Assembly: GCF_028657905.1 (NCBI RefSeq)
Contig: NZ_CP117782.1
Coordinates: 62,001 to 126,000 of the forward strand
From: Burkholderia sp. FERM BP-3421
GTDB lineage: Bacteria > Pseudomonadota > Gammaproteobacteria > Burkholderiales > Burkholderiaceae
Direction of reading: 5' to 3'
Length of the DNA stretch: 64,000 bases
Each line of letters opens with the position of its first letter. The stretch's first letter is position 1. The notes beneath the pieces were generated by a model that worked only from the letters and a program-made list of their open reading frames with translations, did not search any database and was not told the origin of the DNA. Shown one piece after another: positions 1-8,468 of this stretch. The translations under genes were made by a program, and so were the position numbers.

Positions 1-50
1 GTCGCGAGCGCGGCGCACGCGCGGACGACGCGGGAAGAGAGCATCGGCAT
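1..50 (-). CDS. urtB: UrtB N-terminus (partial, runs off the left edge)
   Basis: An ATG at position 50 on the minus strand is preceded by an AGGAAA-type ribosome binding site and opens a frame (MPMLSSRVVRACAALA) that runs off the edge. It lies 58 bp downstream of urtA in the same direction, where the permease gene urtB is usually found. Only 16 codons are visible, and they look like the start of a signal-type sequence, so the identification rests on gene order. Confidence 0.45.
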   Translation of the reverse strand, partial: MPMLSSRVVRACAALA

Positions 51-108
51 CAGGGTTTCCTGGCGAACTCGGAGGGCGCGCGCGGCCGGGCCGCGCGCGA
101 GCGGGGCG

Positions 109-1407
109 TCAGGCGACGCGGGCGCGGCGCAGGAACGCGGGGATCGAGGCGACCACGTCGGGCTTGCCCTGGTTGCCCGCGATGTACGGGCTCCACGGCT
201 GCGCGCGCAGCGCGGTCTTGGTGCGCCACACGACGTTGAATTGGCCGTCGCCGCGGATCTCGCCGATCATCACGGGCTTGTGCAGGTGATGGTTGCCGTC
301 CATCGTCAGCGTGAAGCCCGACGGGGCGGCGAAGCTCTGGCCGATCATCGCGGCGCGCACCTTGTCGACGTCGGTGCTCTTCGCCTTCTCGACGGCCTGC
401 TTCCACAGATGGATGCCGACATAGGTCGCTTCCATCGGATCGTTGGTCACGCGCTTCGCGCCGCCGGGCAGGTTCTGCGACTGCACCCACGCGGCGAACC
501 GCGACTTGAACTTCGTGTTGGTCGGATTGCGCACCGACATGAAGTAGTTCCAGGCGGCGAGGTGGCCGACCAGCGGCTTCGCATCGATGCCGCGCAGCTC
601 CTCCTCGCCGACCGAGAAGGCGACCACCGGCACGTCGGTCGCCTTCAGCCCCTGGTTGCCGAGTTCCTTGTAGAACGGCACGTTCGAGTCGCCGTTGATG
701 GTCGAGATCACGGTGGTCTTGCCGCCCTGCGCGAAGGTCTTGATGTTCGCGACGATGGTCTGGTAATCGCTGTGACCGAAGGGCGTGTAGACCTCCTGAA
801 TGTCGGCGTCCTTCACGCCCTTCGATTTCAGGAACGCGCGCAGGATCTTGTTGGTCGTGCGCGGATAGACGTAGTCGGTGCCGAGCAGGAAGAAGCGCTT
901 CGCGCCGCCGCCCTCGGCGCTCATCATGTACTCGACGGCCGGCAGCGCCTGCTGGTTCGGCGCGGCGCCCGTGTAGAACACGTTGCGCGACATCTCCTCG
1001 CCTTCGTACTGCACCGGGTAGTAGAGCAGCCCGTTCAGCTCCTCGAACACCGGCAGCACCGACTTGCGCGACACCGAGGTCCAGCAGCCGAACACGCACG
1101 CGACCTTGTCCCGGGTGAGCAGCTGGCGCGCTTTTTCCGCGAACAGCGGCCAGTTCGATGCGGGATCGACGACCACCGGCTGCAACTGCCGGCCGAGCAC
1201 GCCGCCGCCCTGGTTGATCTCGGCGATCGTCATCAGCGCGGTGTCCTTCAGCGACGTCTCGGAGATCGCCATCGTGCCCGACAGCGAGTGCAGGATGCCG
1301 ATCTTGATCGGACCGCCCGCGTCCGCGGCGTGGGCGAGCGGGAGGCGGTTCACGAGCGCGAGCGCGCCCGCCATCGAGCCGAATTTCAACAGACTGCGGC
1401 GTTTCAT
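109..1407 (-). CDS. urtA: Urea ABC transporter substrate-binding protein
   Basis: Periplasmic urea/short-chain-amide binding protein of the UrtABCDE importer, a branched-chain amino-acid-type binding protein of 432 residues. The start was set at MKRRSLLKFGSMAG because this gives a twin-arginine-like, Ala-rich signal ending near AHAADAGG. The mature part opens with IKIGILHSLSGTMAISE, typical of UrtA, and the length fits the family. An in-frame upstream extension of 17 codons reads through low-quality leader sequence and was rejected. The next gene downstream appears to be urtB. Specificity for urea rather than another amide is inferred from family resemblance. Confidence 0.9.
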   Translation of the reverse strand: MKRRSLLKFGSMAGALALVNRLPLAHAADAGGPIKIGILHSLSGTMAISETSLKDTALMTIAEINQGGGVLGRQLQPVVVDPASNWPLFAEKARQLLTRDKVACVFGCWTSVSRKSVLPVFEELNGLLYYPVQYEGEEMSRNVFYTGAAPNQQALPAVEYMMSAEGGGAKRFFLLGTDYVYPRTTNKILRAFLKSKGVKDADIQEVYTPFGHSDYQTIVANIKTFAQGGKTTVISTINGDSNVPFYKELGNQGLKATDVPVVAFSVGEEELRGIDAKPLVGHLAAWNYFMSVRNPTNTKFKSRFAAWVQSQNLPGGAKRVTNDPMEATYVGIHLWKQAVEKAKSTDVDKVRAAMIGQSFAAPSGFTLTMDGNHHLHKPVMIGEIRGDGQFNVVWRTKTALRAQPWSPYIAGNQGKPDVVASIPAFLRRARVA

Positions 1408-1811
1408 CGGGTTCCCCTTGACGTGTTGGCTGGGTCGCGCACCGTAACGGACGCGCAACGCTCAGCACTACGCAAGGCATGTGCCAGATCGCCCGCCGCG
1501 GGGCGCGGCGCGTGCGGGGACGGGGGCCGCGCGAAGATCGGCGGGCGGCGTGCGCGACGGCGGCGCGCACGCGATGATGCGTCGCGGTGCAGTATCAGGG
1601 GCGGAAATGGTGCACGAGGGCGCGGCCTGGGGAGGCGGCGTGCGTCATGCGTGCGGCGGATCGAACGGCGCCGGCGGCGCGGACCGGGCGGGGCCGCCCC
1701 CGCGCCGCGCGCCGGCGAGGCCCGGTTCAGGGCATCGCGCGGGTGCGGCGGCGGGCGGGTGCGGCGGCGGGCGGAGCGGCGCGTGGGGTGCGTGCGGGAC
1801 GCACCGCAGGA
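1408..1811. other. Intergenic region, no gene recognised
   Basis: About 400 bp of very GC-rich sequence separates urtA from the rhodanese gene. Both neighbours are on the minus strand, so the urtA promoter should lie here. I see no convincing promoter, RNA gene or conserved frame, only a short tandem repeat near 1741. Confidence 0.6.
1741..1772. repeat. 16-bp tandem repeat, two copies
   Basis: The unit gggtgcggcggcgggc occurs twice in perfect tandem (1741-1756 and 1757-1772) in the spacer upstream of urtA. It probably arose by slippage, and no function is evident. Confidence 0.85.
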
Positions 1812-2141
1812 TCAGTAGCGCGGAACGGACGGATCGACGTCGCGCGACCACGCGTCGATGCCGCCTTGCAGGTTGTAGAGCTTCGTGTAGCCGCGCGAGG
1901 CGAGGAACATCGCGACCTGCGCGCTGCGCATGCCGTGATGGCAGACGCAGACGATCTCCGCGTCGTCGTCCAGCTCCTCGCTGCGCGCGGGGATCTGCTG
2001 CATCGGGATCGACACGCTGTTCGCGATCCGCGCGGTCTCGATCTCCCACGGCTCGCGCACGTCGAGCACGACGGGCGCGGGGCGCGACGCGTCGGCCAGC
2101 CAGGCGGCGAGATCGCGGGCGGTCAGGATCTGCATCGTCAT
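1812..2141 (-). CDS. Single-domain rhodanese (sulfurtransferase)
   Basis: A 109-residue, single-domain rhodanese of the GlpE/PspE size class, likely cytoplasmic because no signal peptide is visible. The fold signature VVLDVREPWE lies near residue 25. The active-site loop reads CHHGMRSAQ, with the catalytic Cys that would carry the persulfide, near residue 68. The start is MTMQILTA. It ends 8 bp downstream of the pcm stop on the same strand, so the two are probably co-transcribed. The sulfur donor and acceptor cannot be told from sequence. Confidence 0.88.
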   Translation of the reverse strand: MTMQILTARDLAAWLADASRPAPVVLDVREPWEIETARIANSVSIPMQQIPARSEELDDDAEIVCVCHHGMRSAQVAMFLASRGYTKLYNLQGGIDAWSRDVDPSVPRY

Positions 2142-2149
2142 CGTGCGGC

Positions 2150-2812
2150 TCAGAACTTGAAGCGCGACGGCTCGACCGCGTTGACGAGGTGATCGACGTA
2201 GGTTTCGAACACGTCGGCGACGCGGAACTGGGTGTCGTCGACGCGCGTGATGATCTGCGCCTTCATGACTGGCCGGCCGCCGACGAACGCCGCGAGGCGG
2301 CCGCCGACCTTCAGCTGTTCGAGCAGCGCCTGCGGCACCACGGGCAGGCCGCCCGACACGCAGATCACGTCGAAGGGCGCCTTCGCGGGCAGGCCCTGCG
2401 AGCCGTCGGCGAGCACGACTTCGGCGTTGGTCACGCCGTTGTTCCTGAGGTTCTCGGCGGCGAGCGCCGCGAGCGCCGGATCGATCTCGACCGACACGAC
2501 GTGCTGCGCGCGATGCGCGAGCAGGGCCGCCATGAAGCCGGAGCCGGCGCCGATCTCGAGCACGCTTTCGTGCTTCTTGACCGCGAGTTCCTGCAGGATG
2601 CGCGCCTCGACGCGCGGGAACAGCATCTTCCGGCCGCCGGGCAGCGGCAGCTCGAGGTCGGCGAACGCGAGGTTGCGGTGCGCGGCGGGGACAAAGTTTT
2701 CACGCTTGATCACCGACAGGAGATCCAGGACTTCCTGATCCAGCACGTCCCACGGCCGGATCTGCTGTTCGATCATATTGAAACGCGCGTTTTCGATATT
2801 CATGGTGGTCAT
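2150..2812 (-). CDS. pcm: Protein-L-isoaspartate O-methyltransferase family protein
   Basis: SAM-dependent methyltransferase of the PCMT family, which repairs isoaspartyl residues in damaged proteins. The start at MTTMNIENARF gives 220 residues; a second ATG three codons in (2803) is equally possible. The family N-terminus MIEQQIRPWDVLD is present. Motif I, VLEIGAGSGFMAALL, lies near residue 80, followed by the acidic ribose-binding strand VVSVEID. It sits just upstream of the rhodanese gene. Several proteobacterial members of this subgroup are annotated only as PCMT-like, so the substrate is not certain. Confidence 0.85.
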   Translation of the reverse strand: MTTMNIENARFNMIEQQIRPWDVLDQEVLDLLSVIKRENFVPAAHRNLAFADLELPLPGGRKMLFPRVEARILQELAVKKHESVLEIGAGSGFMAALLAHRAQHVVSVEIDPALAALAAENLRNNGVTNAEVVLADGSQGLPAKAPFDVICVSGGLPVVPQALLEQLKVGGRLAAFVGGRPVMKAQIITRVDDTQFRVADVFETYVDHLVNAVEPSRFKF

Positions 2813-2914
2813 GCAGCCGGATAGGCCATCAGCGAGGGTAGAGAAACGCCGCGATTGTACCAAACGGCGCGCCGGGCTCGCCTTCAGAAGGCCTGCGGGG
2901 CGGCCGCGGGCGGG

Positions 2915-3172
2915 TCAGCGCTTGCTGTTGCGCATCTGTTCCTCGAGCGCGAGGTCGAGCTTGCTGACCTTGCGCGGCTTTCTGGGGCCAAGTCCGTCGA
3001 CGAACGCGACGAATTCGTCGAGCGGCAGCGGCGTGCACAGCTTCTCGGTCGCGCCGCTCGAACGGTCGGCCAGGTAGAACAGGTCGCCGGGCATGCTGAC
3101 CGCCGCGTAACGGGGGTTGCCGGTGCGGGTCTTCAGGCGTTCGACCGCGTAGGTCGCTTTGGTGGTGCGCAT
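2915..3172 (-). CDS. Conserved hypothetical small protein (85 aa)
   Basis: An 85-residue protein with no recognised domain, signal peptide or membrane segment. The middle reads like a folded domain (YAAVSMPGDLFYLADRSSG) and the C-terminus is basic and helical (KPRKVSKLDLALEEQMRNS). It lies alone between pcm and hemN on the same strand, with gaps of about 100 bp and 70 bp. Codon usage matches its neighbours, which supports a real gene. Function unknown. Confidence 0.7.
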   Translation of the reverse strand: MRTTKATYAVERLKTRTGNPRYAAVSMPGDLFYLADRSSGATEKLCTPLPLDEFVAFVDGLGPRKPRKVSKLDLALEEQMRNSKR

Positions 3173-3240
3173 CGTGCGGGGAAAACCGGGGGCGGGAAAA
3201 CCGACACTTTAGCAAGAACCGGTCGCCCCCGCCCGGCGCG

Positions 3241-4632
3241 TCATACCGTGCTCGAATAGCGCGGCGCGGCGTTGCCGGCCAGGTAGGCGTCGAACACCAT
3301 CGCGATGTTGCGCACGAACATCCGGCCGGCCGGATGGAGCGTCAGGCGGTCGGCGCCGATCGACAGCAGGCCGTCGCGCTCGAAGTCGCGCAGGCTGTCC
3401 AGCTCGCGCGCGAAGCGCTCCGCGAAGCGGATCCCGTAGATCGCCTCGAAGGTCTCGAACGGCAGTTCGAGATTGCACATCAGCTGCGTGATCAGGTCGC
3501 GGCGCAGCCGGTCCTCCGCGCTCAGGCGGATGCCGCGCGCGATCGGCAGGCGCCGCGCGTCGAGCGCCGCGCCGTAGGCGGGCAGGTCCTTCGCGTTCTG
3601 CGCGTAGACATCGCCGACCTTGCCGATCGACGACGCGCCGATGCCGATCAGGTCGGTGTCGGCCTGGGTGCTGTAGCCCTGGAAATTCCGCTGCAGCGTG
3701 CCGTCGCGCTGCGCGCGCACCAGTTCGTCGTCGAGGTGCGCGAAGTGGTCCATGCCGATGTAGACGTAGCCCGCGGCCGTCAGCCGCTCGATGGCGAGGC
3801 CGAGCAGGGCGAGCCGGGTCGCGGGATCGGGCAGCGCGGCCGCGTCGATTTGCCGCTGCATCTTGAACAGGTGCGGCAGGTGCGCGTAGCCGAACACCGA
3901 CAGGCGGCCCGGCGCGAGTTCGATGATCGTGTCGAGCGTGCGCGAGAAGCTGTCGACGGTCTGGTGCGGCAGCCCGTAGATCAGGTCGATGCTGGTCGAG
4001 CGGTAGCCGAGCGCGGGCGCGGCCGCGAGCAGGCGCGCGGTCAGGTCGAGCGGCTGGACGCGGTTGATCGCCTGCTGCACCTGCGGATCGATGTCCTGCA
4101 CGCCCAGGCTCAGCCGGTTGAAACCCTGTTCGCGCAGGTGCGCGAGCGTGTCGGGCGACGCGGTGCGCGGGTCGATCTCGATCGAGAATTCGCCGTGCCG
4201 GTCCGGCGCGAGCGTGAAGTGCTCACGGATCGCCTCCATCAGCTCGGCCGTCTCGTCGCCGGACAGGAAGGTCGGCGTGCCGCCGCCCCAGTGCAGCTGC
4301 GTGACGGTGCGGCCCGGGTCGAACAGCGCGGACTGCAGCGCCAGTTCGCGCCGCAGCTGGTCGAGGTAGGGCCGTGCGCGCGCGTGGTTGCGGGTCGCGA
4401 TCCGGTTGCAGCCGCAGTAGAAGCACGCGGTCGCGCAGAACGGCACGTGCAGGTACAGCGACAGCTCGCTGGCCGCCGCGCCCGGATCGGCCGCCGCGCG
4501 GAGGTAGTCGGCGGGATCGAAGTCGTCGCGGAACTGCGGCGCGGTCGGGTAGGACGTATAGCGGGGGCCGTTCGCGCTGTATTTCGCGAGCAGGTCGGGG
4601 CGGAACAGATCGGAGGCGGAGGGCGTCGTCAT
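3241..4632 (-). CDS. hemN: Oxygen-independent coproporphyrinogen III oxidase
   Basis: Radical-SAM enzyme of heme biosynthesis that decarboxylates coproporphyrinogen III to protoporphyrinogen IX without oxygen. The start MTTPSASDLFRPDLLAKYS gives 463 residues, the normal HemN length. The CxxxCxxC iron-sulfur motif is seen as PFCATACFYCGC near residue 65, followed by HWGGGTPTFL. The C-terminal HemN domain is complete, and family signatures such as IGIGASSIGKVGDVYAQN are present. I looked upstream for an FNR/ANR box (TTGAT-N4-ATCAA) and did not find a good one. Confidence 0.95.
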   Translation of the reverse strand: MTTPSASDLFRPDLLAKYSANGPRYTSYPTAPQFRDDFDPADYLRAAADPGAAASELSLYLHVPFCATACFYCGCNRIATRNHARARPYLDQLRRELALQSALFDPGRTVTQLHWGGGTPTFLSGDETAELMEAIREHFTLAPDRHGEFSIEIDPRTASPDTLAHLREQGFNRLSLGVQDIDPQVQQAINRVQPLDLTARLLAAAPALGYRSTSIDLIYGLPHQTVDSFSRTLDTIIELAPGRLSVFGYAHLPHLFKMQRQIDAAALPDPATRLALLGLAIERLTAAGYVYIGMDHFAHLDDELVRAQRDGTLQRNFQGYSTQADTDLIGIGASSIGKVGDVYAQNAKDLPAYGAALDARRLPIARGIRLSAEDRLRRDLITQLMCNLELPFETFEAIYGIRFAERFARELDSLRDFERDGLLSIGADRLTLHPAGRMFVRNIAMVFDAYLAGNAAPRYSSTV

Positions 4633-4802
4633 GCGGGGCTCGGAGCGTGCTTCAGGACGCTTCCGAGTATATAAACGGGCGCGCGCGCCGAATTGTGTAA
4701 TAACGTCGCAGCAGACGAGGGATGGCACAATGCGGTTTCGGCCGGCGTCGTGCGCGTTGCCGCCGAGGTCGTTGCAGCGCAGGGTATCGAGGCAGGTTGG
4801 GG

Positions 4803-5141
4803 ATGGATCCGATGGTTGAGGAAGGTCAGGCAGGGTTGCCGGAGCGGGCGGCGCATGCGTGCCGCGAAGGCTGCGCGGCGTGTTGCATCGCGCCGTCGAT
4901 TTCGACCCCGATCCCCGGGATGCCGGACGGCAAGCCGGCCGGCGTGCCCTGCGTGCAGCTCGACGCCGACGCGCGCTGCAGGATCTTCGGCCGCCCCGAA
5001 CGGCCCGCGTGCTGCGGCGGCCTGCAGCCCAGCGACGAGATGTGCGGCGGCACCCGCGCCCACGCGCTCGCCTGGCTCACCACGCTGGAAGCCGCGACGC
5101 GGCCCTCAGCCCAGACCCCATCAGCAGGAGATTGCGCATGA
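4803..5141 (+). CDS. YkgJ-family Cys-cluster protein
   Basis: A small (112 aa) protein of the YkgJ/UPF0153 family, thought to bind a metal or iron-sulfur centre through clustered cysteines; its reaction is unknown. The clusters are CREGCAACC near residue 18, then single cysteines in the middle (PCVQL, RCRIFG) and ACCGGLQ followed by EMCGG. The start chosen is MDPMVEEG; the second ATG at 4812 is possible. The stop overlaps the start of the next gene (ATGA at 5138-5141), so the two are translationally coupled. Confidence 0.82.
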   Translation: MDPMVEEGQAGLPERAAHACREGCAACCIAPSISTPIPGMPDGKPAGVPCVQLDADARCRIFGRPERPACCGGLQPSDEMCGGTRAHALAWLTTLEAATRPSAQTPSAGDCA

Positions 5142-5719
5142 TCCCATCGAGCGCGCCGGGCCGGCGCCGCTTCCTGTCCGCGTCGCTGGCGGCGCTCGGC
5201 GCAGCCGTCTCGCTCGCCGCGTGCGCATCGACGTTCCCGTTCATTCCCGATCACTACACGTTCTCGCAGGGCGACGTGCAGAAGGCGATCGCGCGCAAGT
5301 TCCCGTACCAGCACACCGTCGCGCAGGTGGTCGAGGTCGCGCTCGCGAATCCGGCGGTGGGGCTGAAGCCCGAGCAGAACCGGGTGGCGGTGCAGCTCGA
5401 CGCCCGCTTCACGAGCCCGTTCCTGCGCGCGCCGGTGAACGGCACCTTCACGGTGTCCGGCCAGCTCGCCTACGACGCGCCGAGCCGTTCGGTGGTGCTG
5501 AAGTCGCCGGCCGTCGACAGCGTGAATCTCGACGGCGAAGCGCAGGCCTATACCCAGCAGATCGGCGCGGCCGCCGGGATGCTCGCGACCCAGCTGTTGA
5601 CCAACTATCCGATCTACACGTTCAAGCCCGAGCAGCTGCAATTCGGCGGGGTGAACTACGAACCCGGTACAATCACAATTCTTACAAACGGCATACGTGT
5701 GGCGATCGTCGAAAAATGA
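5138..5719 (+). CDS. DUF1439 lipoprotein (YceB-like)
   Basis: Predicted outer-membrane or periplasm-facing lipoprotein of 193 residues. The N-terminus has an RRRFLSASL stretch, a hydrophobic segment and a lipobox SLAAC with Cys29 as the lipidation site. The rest matches the DUF1439/YceB type (PFIPDHYTFSQGDVQKAI near residue 33). An AGGAG ribosome binding site stands at 5126-5130, and the ATG overlaps the stop of the upstream YkgJ gene. No enzymatic motif is visible. Function unknown. Confidence 0.82.
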   Translation: MIPSSAPGRRRFLSASLAALGAAVSLAACASTFPFIPDHYTFSQGDVQKAIARKFPYQHTVAQVVEVALANPAVGLKPEQNRVAVQLDARFTSPFLRAPVNGTFTVSGQLAYDAPSRSVVLKSPAVDSVNLDGEAQAYTQQIGAAAGMLATQLLTNYPIYTFKPEQLQFGGVNYEPGTITILTNGIRVAIVEK

Positions 5720-5803
5720 CGAGATGCGACGCGCGTGGCCGGGCGGGTCGCGCGTCGGGTGGGCGCCGTGGCCTTTTCCGGGACTTTCGAAACTGGGCTA
5801 CGG

Positions 5804-6634
5804 ATGGATTGGATCCTGATCTGCAAAGCGTTGCTCCTCGGCGTGGTCGAGGGGCTGACGGAATTTCTGCCGGTGTCGAGCACCGGCCACCTGATCGTTG
5901 CCGGCAGCTTCCTGAACTTCAACGACGCACACGCGAAGACCTTCGACGTCGTGATCCAGTTCGGCGCGATCCTGGCCGTGTGCTGGGAATATCGGCGGCG
6001 GATCGGCGCGGTGATCGGCGGGCTGCCGAGCCAGCCGCAGGCGCGCCGCTTCACGCTCAACGTCGTGATCGCGACGATTCCGGCGGTCGCGCTCGGGCTG
6101 TTGTTCGAGAAGGCGATCAAGGCGGCGCTGTTCTCGCCCGTGCCGGTCGCGTTTGCGCTGGTCGCGGGCGGGCTCGTGATCCTGTGGGCGGAAGCGCGTC
6201 AGCGCGAGCGCACCGAGCCGCCGCGCGTACAGACGATCGATGCGCTCACGCCGGTCGACGCGCTCAAGGTCGGTCTCGCGCAATGCTTCGCGCTGGTTCC
6301 GGGCATGTCGCGCTCGGGCTCGACCATCATCGGCGGGATGTTGTTCGGGCTCGACCGGCGCGTCGCGACCGAGTTCTCGTTCTTTCTCGCGATCCCGATC
6401 ATCTTCGGCGCGACGCTCTATGAAACCGTGAAGGACTGGCACGCGTTCTCGGTCGACGCGATCGGATTGTTCTCGATCGGGCTCCTGGCCGCGTTCATCA
6501 GCGCATTCGCGTGCGTGCGCTGGTTGCTGCGCTATATCGCGTCGCACGACTTCACCGTGTTCGCGTGGTATCGGATCGTGTTCGGGCTGTTCGTGCTGCT
6601 CGTCGGGTATAGCGGCTGGCTCAACTGGAATTGA
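5804..6634 (+). CDS. uppP: Undecaprenyl-diphosphatase
   Basis: Integral membrane enzyme (BacA family) that dephosphorylates undecaprenyl diphosphate to recycle the lipid carrier for cell-wall synthesis; it can also confer bacitracin resistance. The start MDWILICKALLLG gives 276 residues, the usual size. Both signature motifs are present: EGLTEFLPVSSTGHLI near residue 16 and PGMSRSGSTIIGG near residue 166. Several hydrophobic segments span the protein. It is followed by a strong bidirectional terminator that separates it from the convergent trmB. Confidence 0.96.
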   Translation: MDWILICKALLLGVVEGLTEFLPVSSTGHLIVAGSFLNFNDAHAKTFDVVIQFGAILAVCWEYRRRIGAVIGGLPSQPQARRFTLNVVIATIPAVALGLLFEKAIKAALFSPVPVAFALVAGGLVILWAEARQRERTEPPRVQTIDALTPVDALKVGLAQCFALVPGMSRSGSTIIGGMLFGLDRRVATEFSFFLAIPIIFGATLYETVKDWHAFSVDAIGLFSIGLLAAFISAFACVRWLLRYIASHDFTVFAWYRIVFGLFVLLVGYSGWLNWN

Positions 6635-6673
6635 GGCGGCGACGCCGGCGCTGATGCCGGCGGCGCGGCAATG

Positions 6674-6711
6674 AAAAAGGCGGCGGCCTCGGACGAGGGC
6701 GCCGCCTTTTT
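6674..6711. terminator. Bidirectional rho-independent terminator
   Basis: The arms aaaaaggcggc (6674-6684) and gccgccttttt (6701-6711) form a GC stem with an A-run on one side and a T-run on the other. It lies between the convergent uppP and trmB and can serve both. Confidence 0.88.
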
Positions 6712-6735
6712 GTTGTGGGCCGCGTGCCGTGCGTA

Positions 6736-7500
6736 TCAGCCTGCGCGCTTTTTGAACACGAGGTCCCAGACGCCGTGACCGAGGCGCAGCCCGCGCCGTT
6801 CGAACTTCGTCACCGGCCGGTAGTCGGGGCGCGGCGCGTAGTCGTCGGCGGTGTTGTCGAGCGAGGGGTCGGCGCTCAATACCTCGAGCATCTGTTCCGC
6901 GTAGTTCTGCCAGTCGGTCGCGCAGTGCAGGTAGGCGCCCGGCTTCAGGTGCGCGGCGAGCTTCGCGACGAACGGCGGCTGGATCAGCCGGCGCTTGTGG
7001 TGGCGCGCCTTGTGCCACGGATCGGGGAAGAAGATGTGCACGCCGTCGAGGCTCGCGGGCGCGATCATGTGCTCGAGCACCTCGACCGCGTCGTGCTGGA
7101 TGATGCGGATGTTGGTCAGGTTCTGTTCGCCGATCAGCTTCAGCAGCGCGCCGACGCCGGGCTCGTGGACCTCGACGCCGAGGAAGTCGTCGCCGGGGCG
7201 CAGCGCCGCGATTTCCGCGGTCGACGCGCCCATGCCGAAGCCGATCTCGAGGATGCGCGGCGCGGCGCGGCCGAACACCAGGTTCCAGTCGGGTTGCTCG
7301 GGCGTGTACGGGACCACGTAGCGCGGGCCAAGCTCGTCGAGCGCGCGGCGCTGGCCGGTCGAGACGCGGCCGGCGCGCGTGACGAAGCTGCGGATGCGGC
7401 GGTGGCGCAGCGGATTGTCCGAGTTGTTCGCGTCGGAGGGGGTGTCGTCGGCGCTCGCGCCGTCTTGCGGCAGGGCGGGGTCGTTCGGATCGTGGATCAT
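6736..7500 (-). CDS. trmB: tRNA (guanine-N7-)-methyltransferase
   Basis: SAM-dependent enzyme that makes m7G46 in tRNA variable loops. It is 254 residues with an acidic, low-complexity N-terminal extension of about 35 residues before RHRRIRSFVTRAGR. The SAM-binding motif ILEIGFGMGASTAE lies near residue 82, and the family motif FFPDPWHKARHHKRR near residue 158. The C-terminal TKFERRG block is present. Before the island inserted, this gene probably lay directly downstream of tRNA-Gly(CCC). Confidence 0.95.
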   Translation of the reverse strand: MIHDPNDPALPQDGASADDTPSDANNSDNPLRHRRIRSFVTRAGRVSTGQRRALDELGPRYVVPYTPEQPDWNLVFGRAAPRILEIGFGMGASTAEIAALRPGDDFLGVEVHEPGVGALLKLIGEQNLTNIRIIQHDAVEVLEHMIAPASLDGVHIFFPDPWHKARHHKRRLIQPPFVAKLAAHLKPGAYLHCATDWQNYAEQMLEVLSADPSLDNTADDYAPRPDYRPVTKFERRGLRLGHGVWDLVFKKRAG

Positions 7501-7573
7501 CTTCGCAATCAGTGAGCGGGGCGGCGGTGCCTGGTCGCGTGCGGCGGGTGGGACCCGTCCGGCGCCCGATACG

Positions 7574-7600
7574 AAAAAGCCGCCTTCGACGAGGCGGCTT
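7574..7600 (-). terminator. Minus-strand terminator left of the island (probable former tRNA-Gly terminator)
   Basis: The perfect 9-bp inverted repeat AAGCCGCCT / AGGCGGCTT (7577-7585 and 7592-7600) is followed on the minus strand by a T5 run. No minus-strand gene ends just upstream of it today. It makes sense as the original terminator of the tRNA-Gly transcript, now separated from that tRNA by 19 kb of inserted DNA. Confidence 0.7.
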
Positions 7601-7643
7601 CGCGCGGGCTACACGGTGCGATTCAGGCTGCCTGGCAGCGGAA

Positions 7644-7658
7644 GGTGGAGCGGGCGAT
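7644..7658 (-). repeat. Putative distal attachment site (att) of the tRNA-Gly island
   Basis: GGTGGAGCGGGCGAT here is identical to 26689-26703, which covers the 3' acceptor strand and CCA end of tRNA-Gly(CCC). The copy lies just outside conserved trmB. The other copy is beside an integrase fragment, the classic arrangement of a tRNA-targeted island. The exact crossover point is not known. Confidence 0.7.
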
Positions 7659-7965
7659 ATTGTCCCACATAAGCGGAACCGCGGTCCAGAGACCGGCTGG
7701 CTAGCCTGCTGCACGGCCCTGCTGTCGGGACGAGCGGCATTGCGCCGAAGCCTTTTCGAGCCGCTGGGCGTCGGCGTGACTTGATTCGGTGGGCTCGTCC
7801 TTCGGTGGGAATGGGGGGCGTATGCCTGGTCCGGCATGGCGTGTGAAAGGGAAGGCGGGGACTGGGTGTGCGGACTACGCGATTCGATGGTGGCTATTTT
7901 TCTCGAGACCCGAAGGAGCAATTGAGGGATCATGCATTCTTTCATCTTTTTGCGTGAGGGACTGC

Positions 7966-8319
7966 ATGGACGTCGGGAGCAAGAATCACCGGATTGACAA
8001 TATCGAGTTCAACGTCACGGACATCGCGCGCAGCAAGCGCTTCTACGGCACGGCGTTCAGTTGGACTTTCACCGACTACGGCCCTGCCTACAGCGAGTTC
8101 AGCGATGGCCGCTTGACTGGCGGCTTCGCCATGGGCGAGCAGGTGCGGCCGGGCGGGCCGCTCGTGATCTTGTATGCCGATGATCTTGCCGATGCGCAAC
8201 GACGCGTGGTGTCGGCCGGCGGGCAGATCAGCCGCGAACCGTTTTCGTTTCCTGGCGGGCGCCGGTTTCATTTCATCGATCCCGATGGCTACGAACTGGC
8301 GGTGTGGTCTGCGCAATAG
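7966..8319 (+). CDS. VOC-family (glyoxalase/bleomycin-resistance fold) protein
   Basis: A 117-residue, single-unit VOC protein. It shows the typical opening IDNIEFNVTDIARSKRFYGTAF and the closing motif GRRFHFIDPDGYELAVW, whose E is a usual metal ligand. Such proteins act as dimers in dioxygenase, isomerase or antibiotic-binding roles, and the sequence does not decide between them. The start MDVGSKNHR follows a GAGGG ribosome binding site. It is the first gene inside the island and stands alone. Confidence 0.85.
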   Translation: MDVGSKNHRIDNIEFNVTDIARSKRFYGTAFSWTFTDYGPAYSEFSDGRLTGGFAMGEQVRPGGPLVILYADDLADAQRRVVSAGGQISREPFSFPGGRRFHFIDPDGYELAVWSAQ

Positions 8320-8468
8320 CAGCCGTGGACGCATGCTCCCCGACGCGCGCGAGCGTCGGGGAGGCAATCTTTTCGATTCGATTGCGCCATCCGTTTCATG
8401 AGATCTTGAATTTTCCACGGAGGATCCCTGCAAGGCGTCGTTGCGGCGCATGCGGGGATTCACGCACG

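Larger units (their letters stand above)
7501..7965. other. Island left junction, no gene
   Basis: This stretch holds a minus-strand terminator (7574-7600), the 15-bp att copy (7644-7658) and about 300 bp of island sequence with no convincing gene. Confidence 0.65.

Noticed and set aside
1481..1811. Long frames in the GC-rich spacer left of the rhodanese gene
   Set aside because: Composition is Arg/Ala/Gly-rich with no domain character, typical of chance open frames in GC-rich DNA.
4633..4802. FNR/ANR box before hemN
   Set aside because: No TTGAT-N4-ATCAA-like site with acceptable match.
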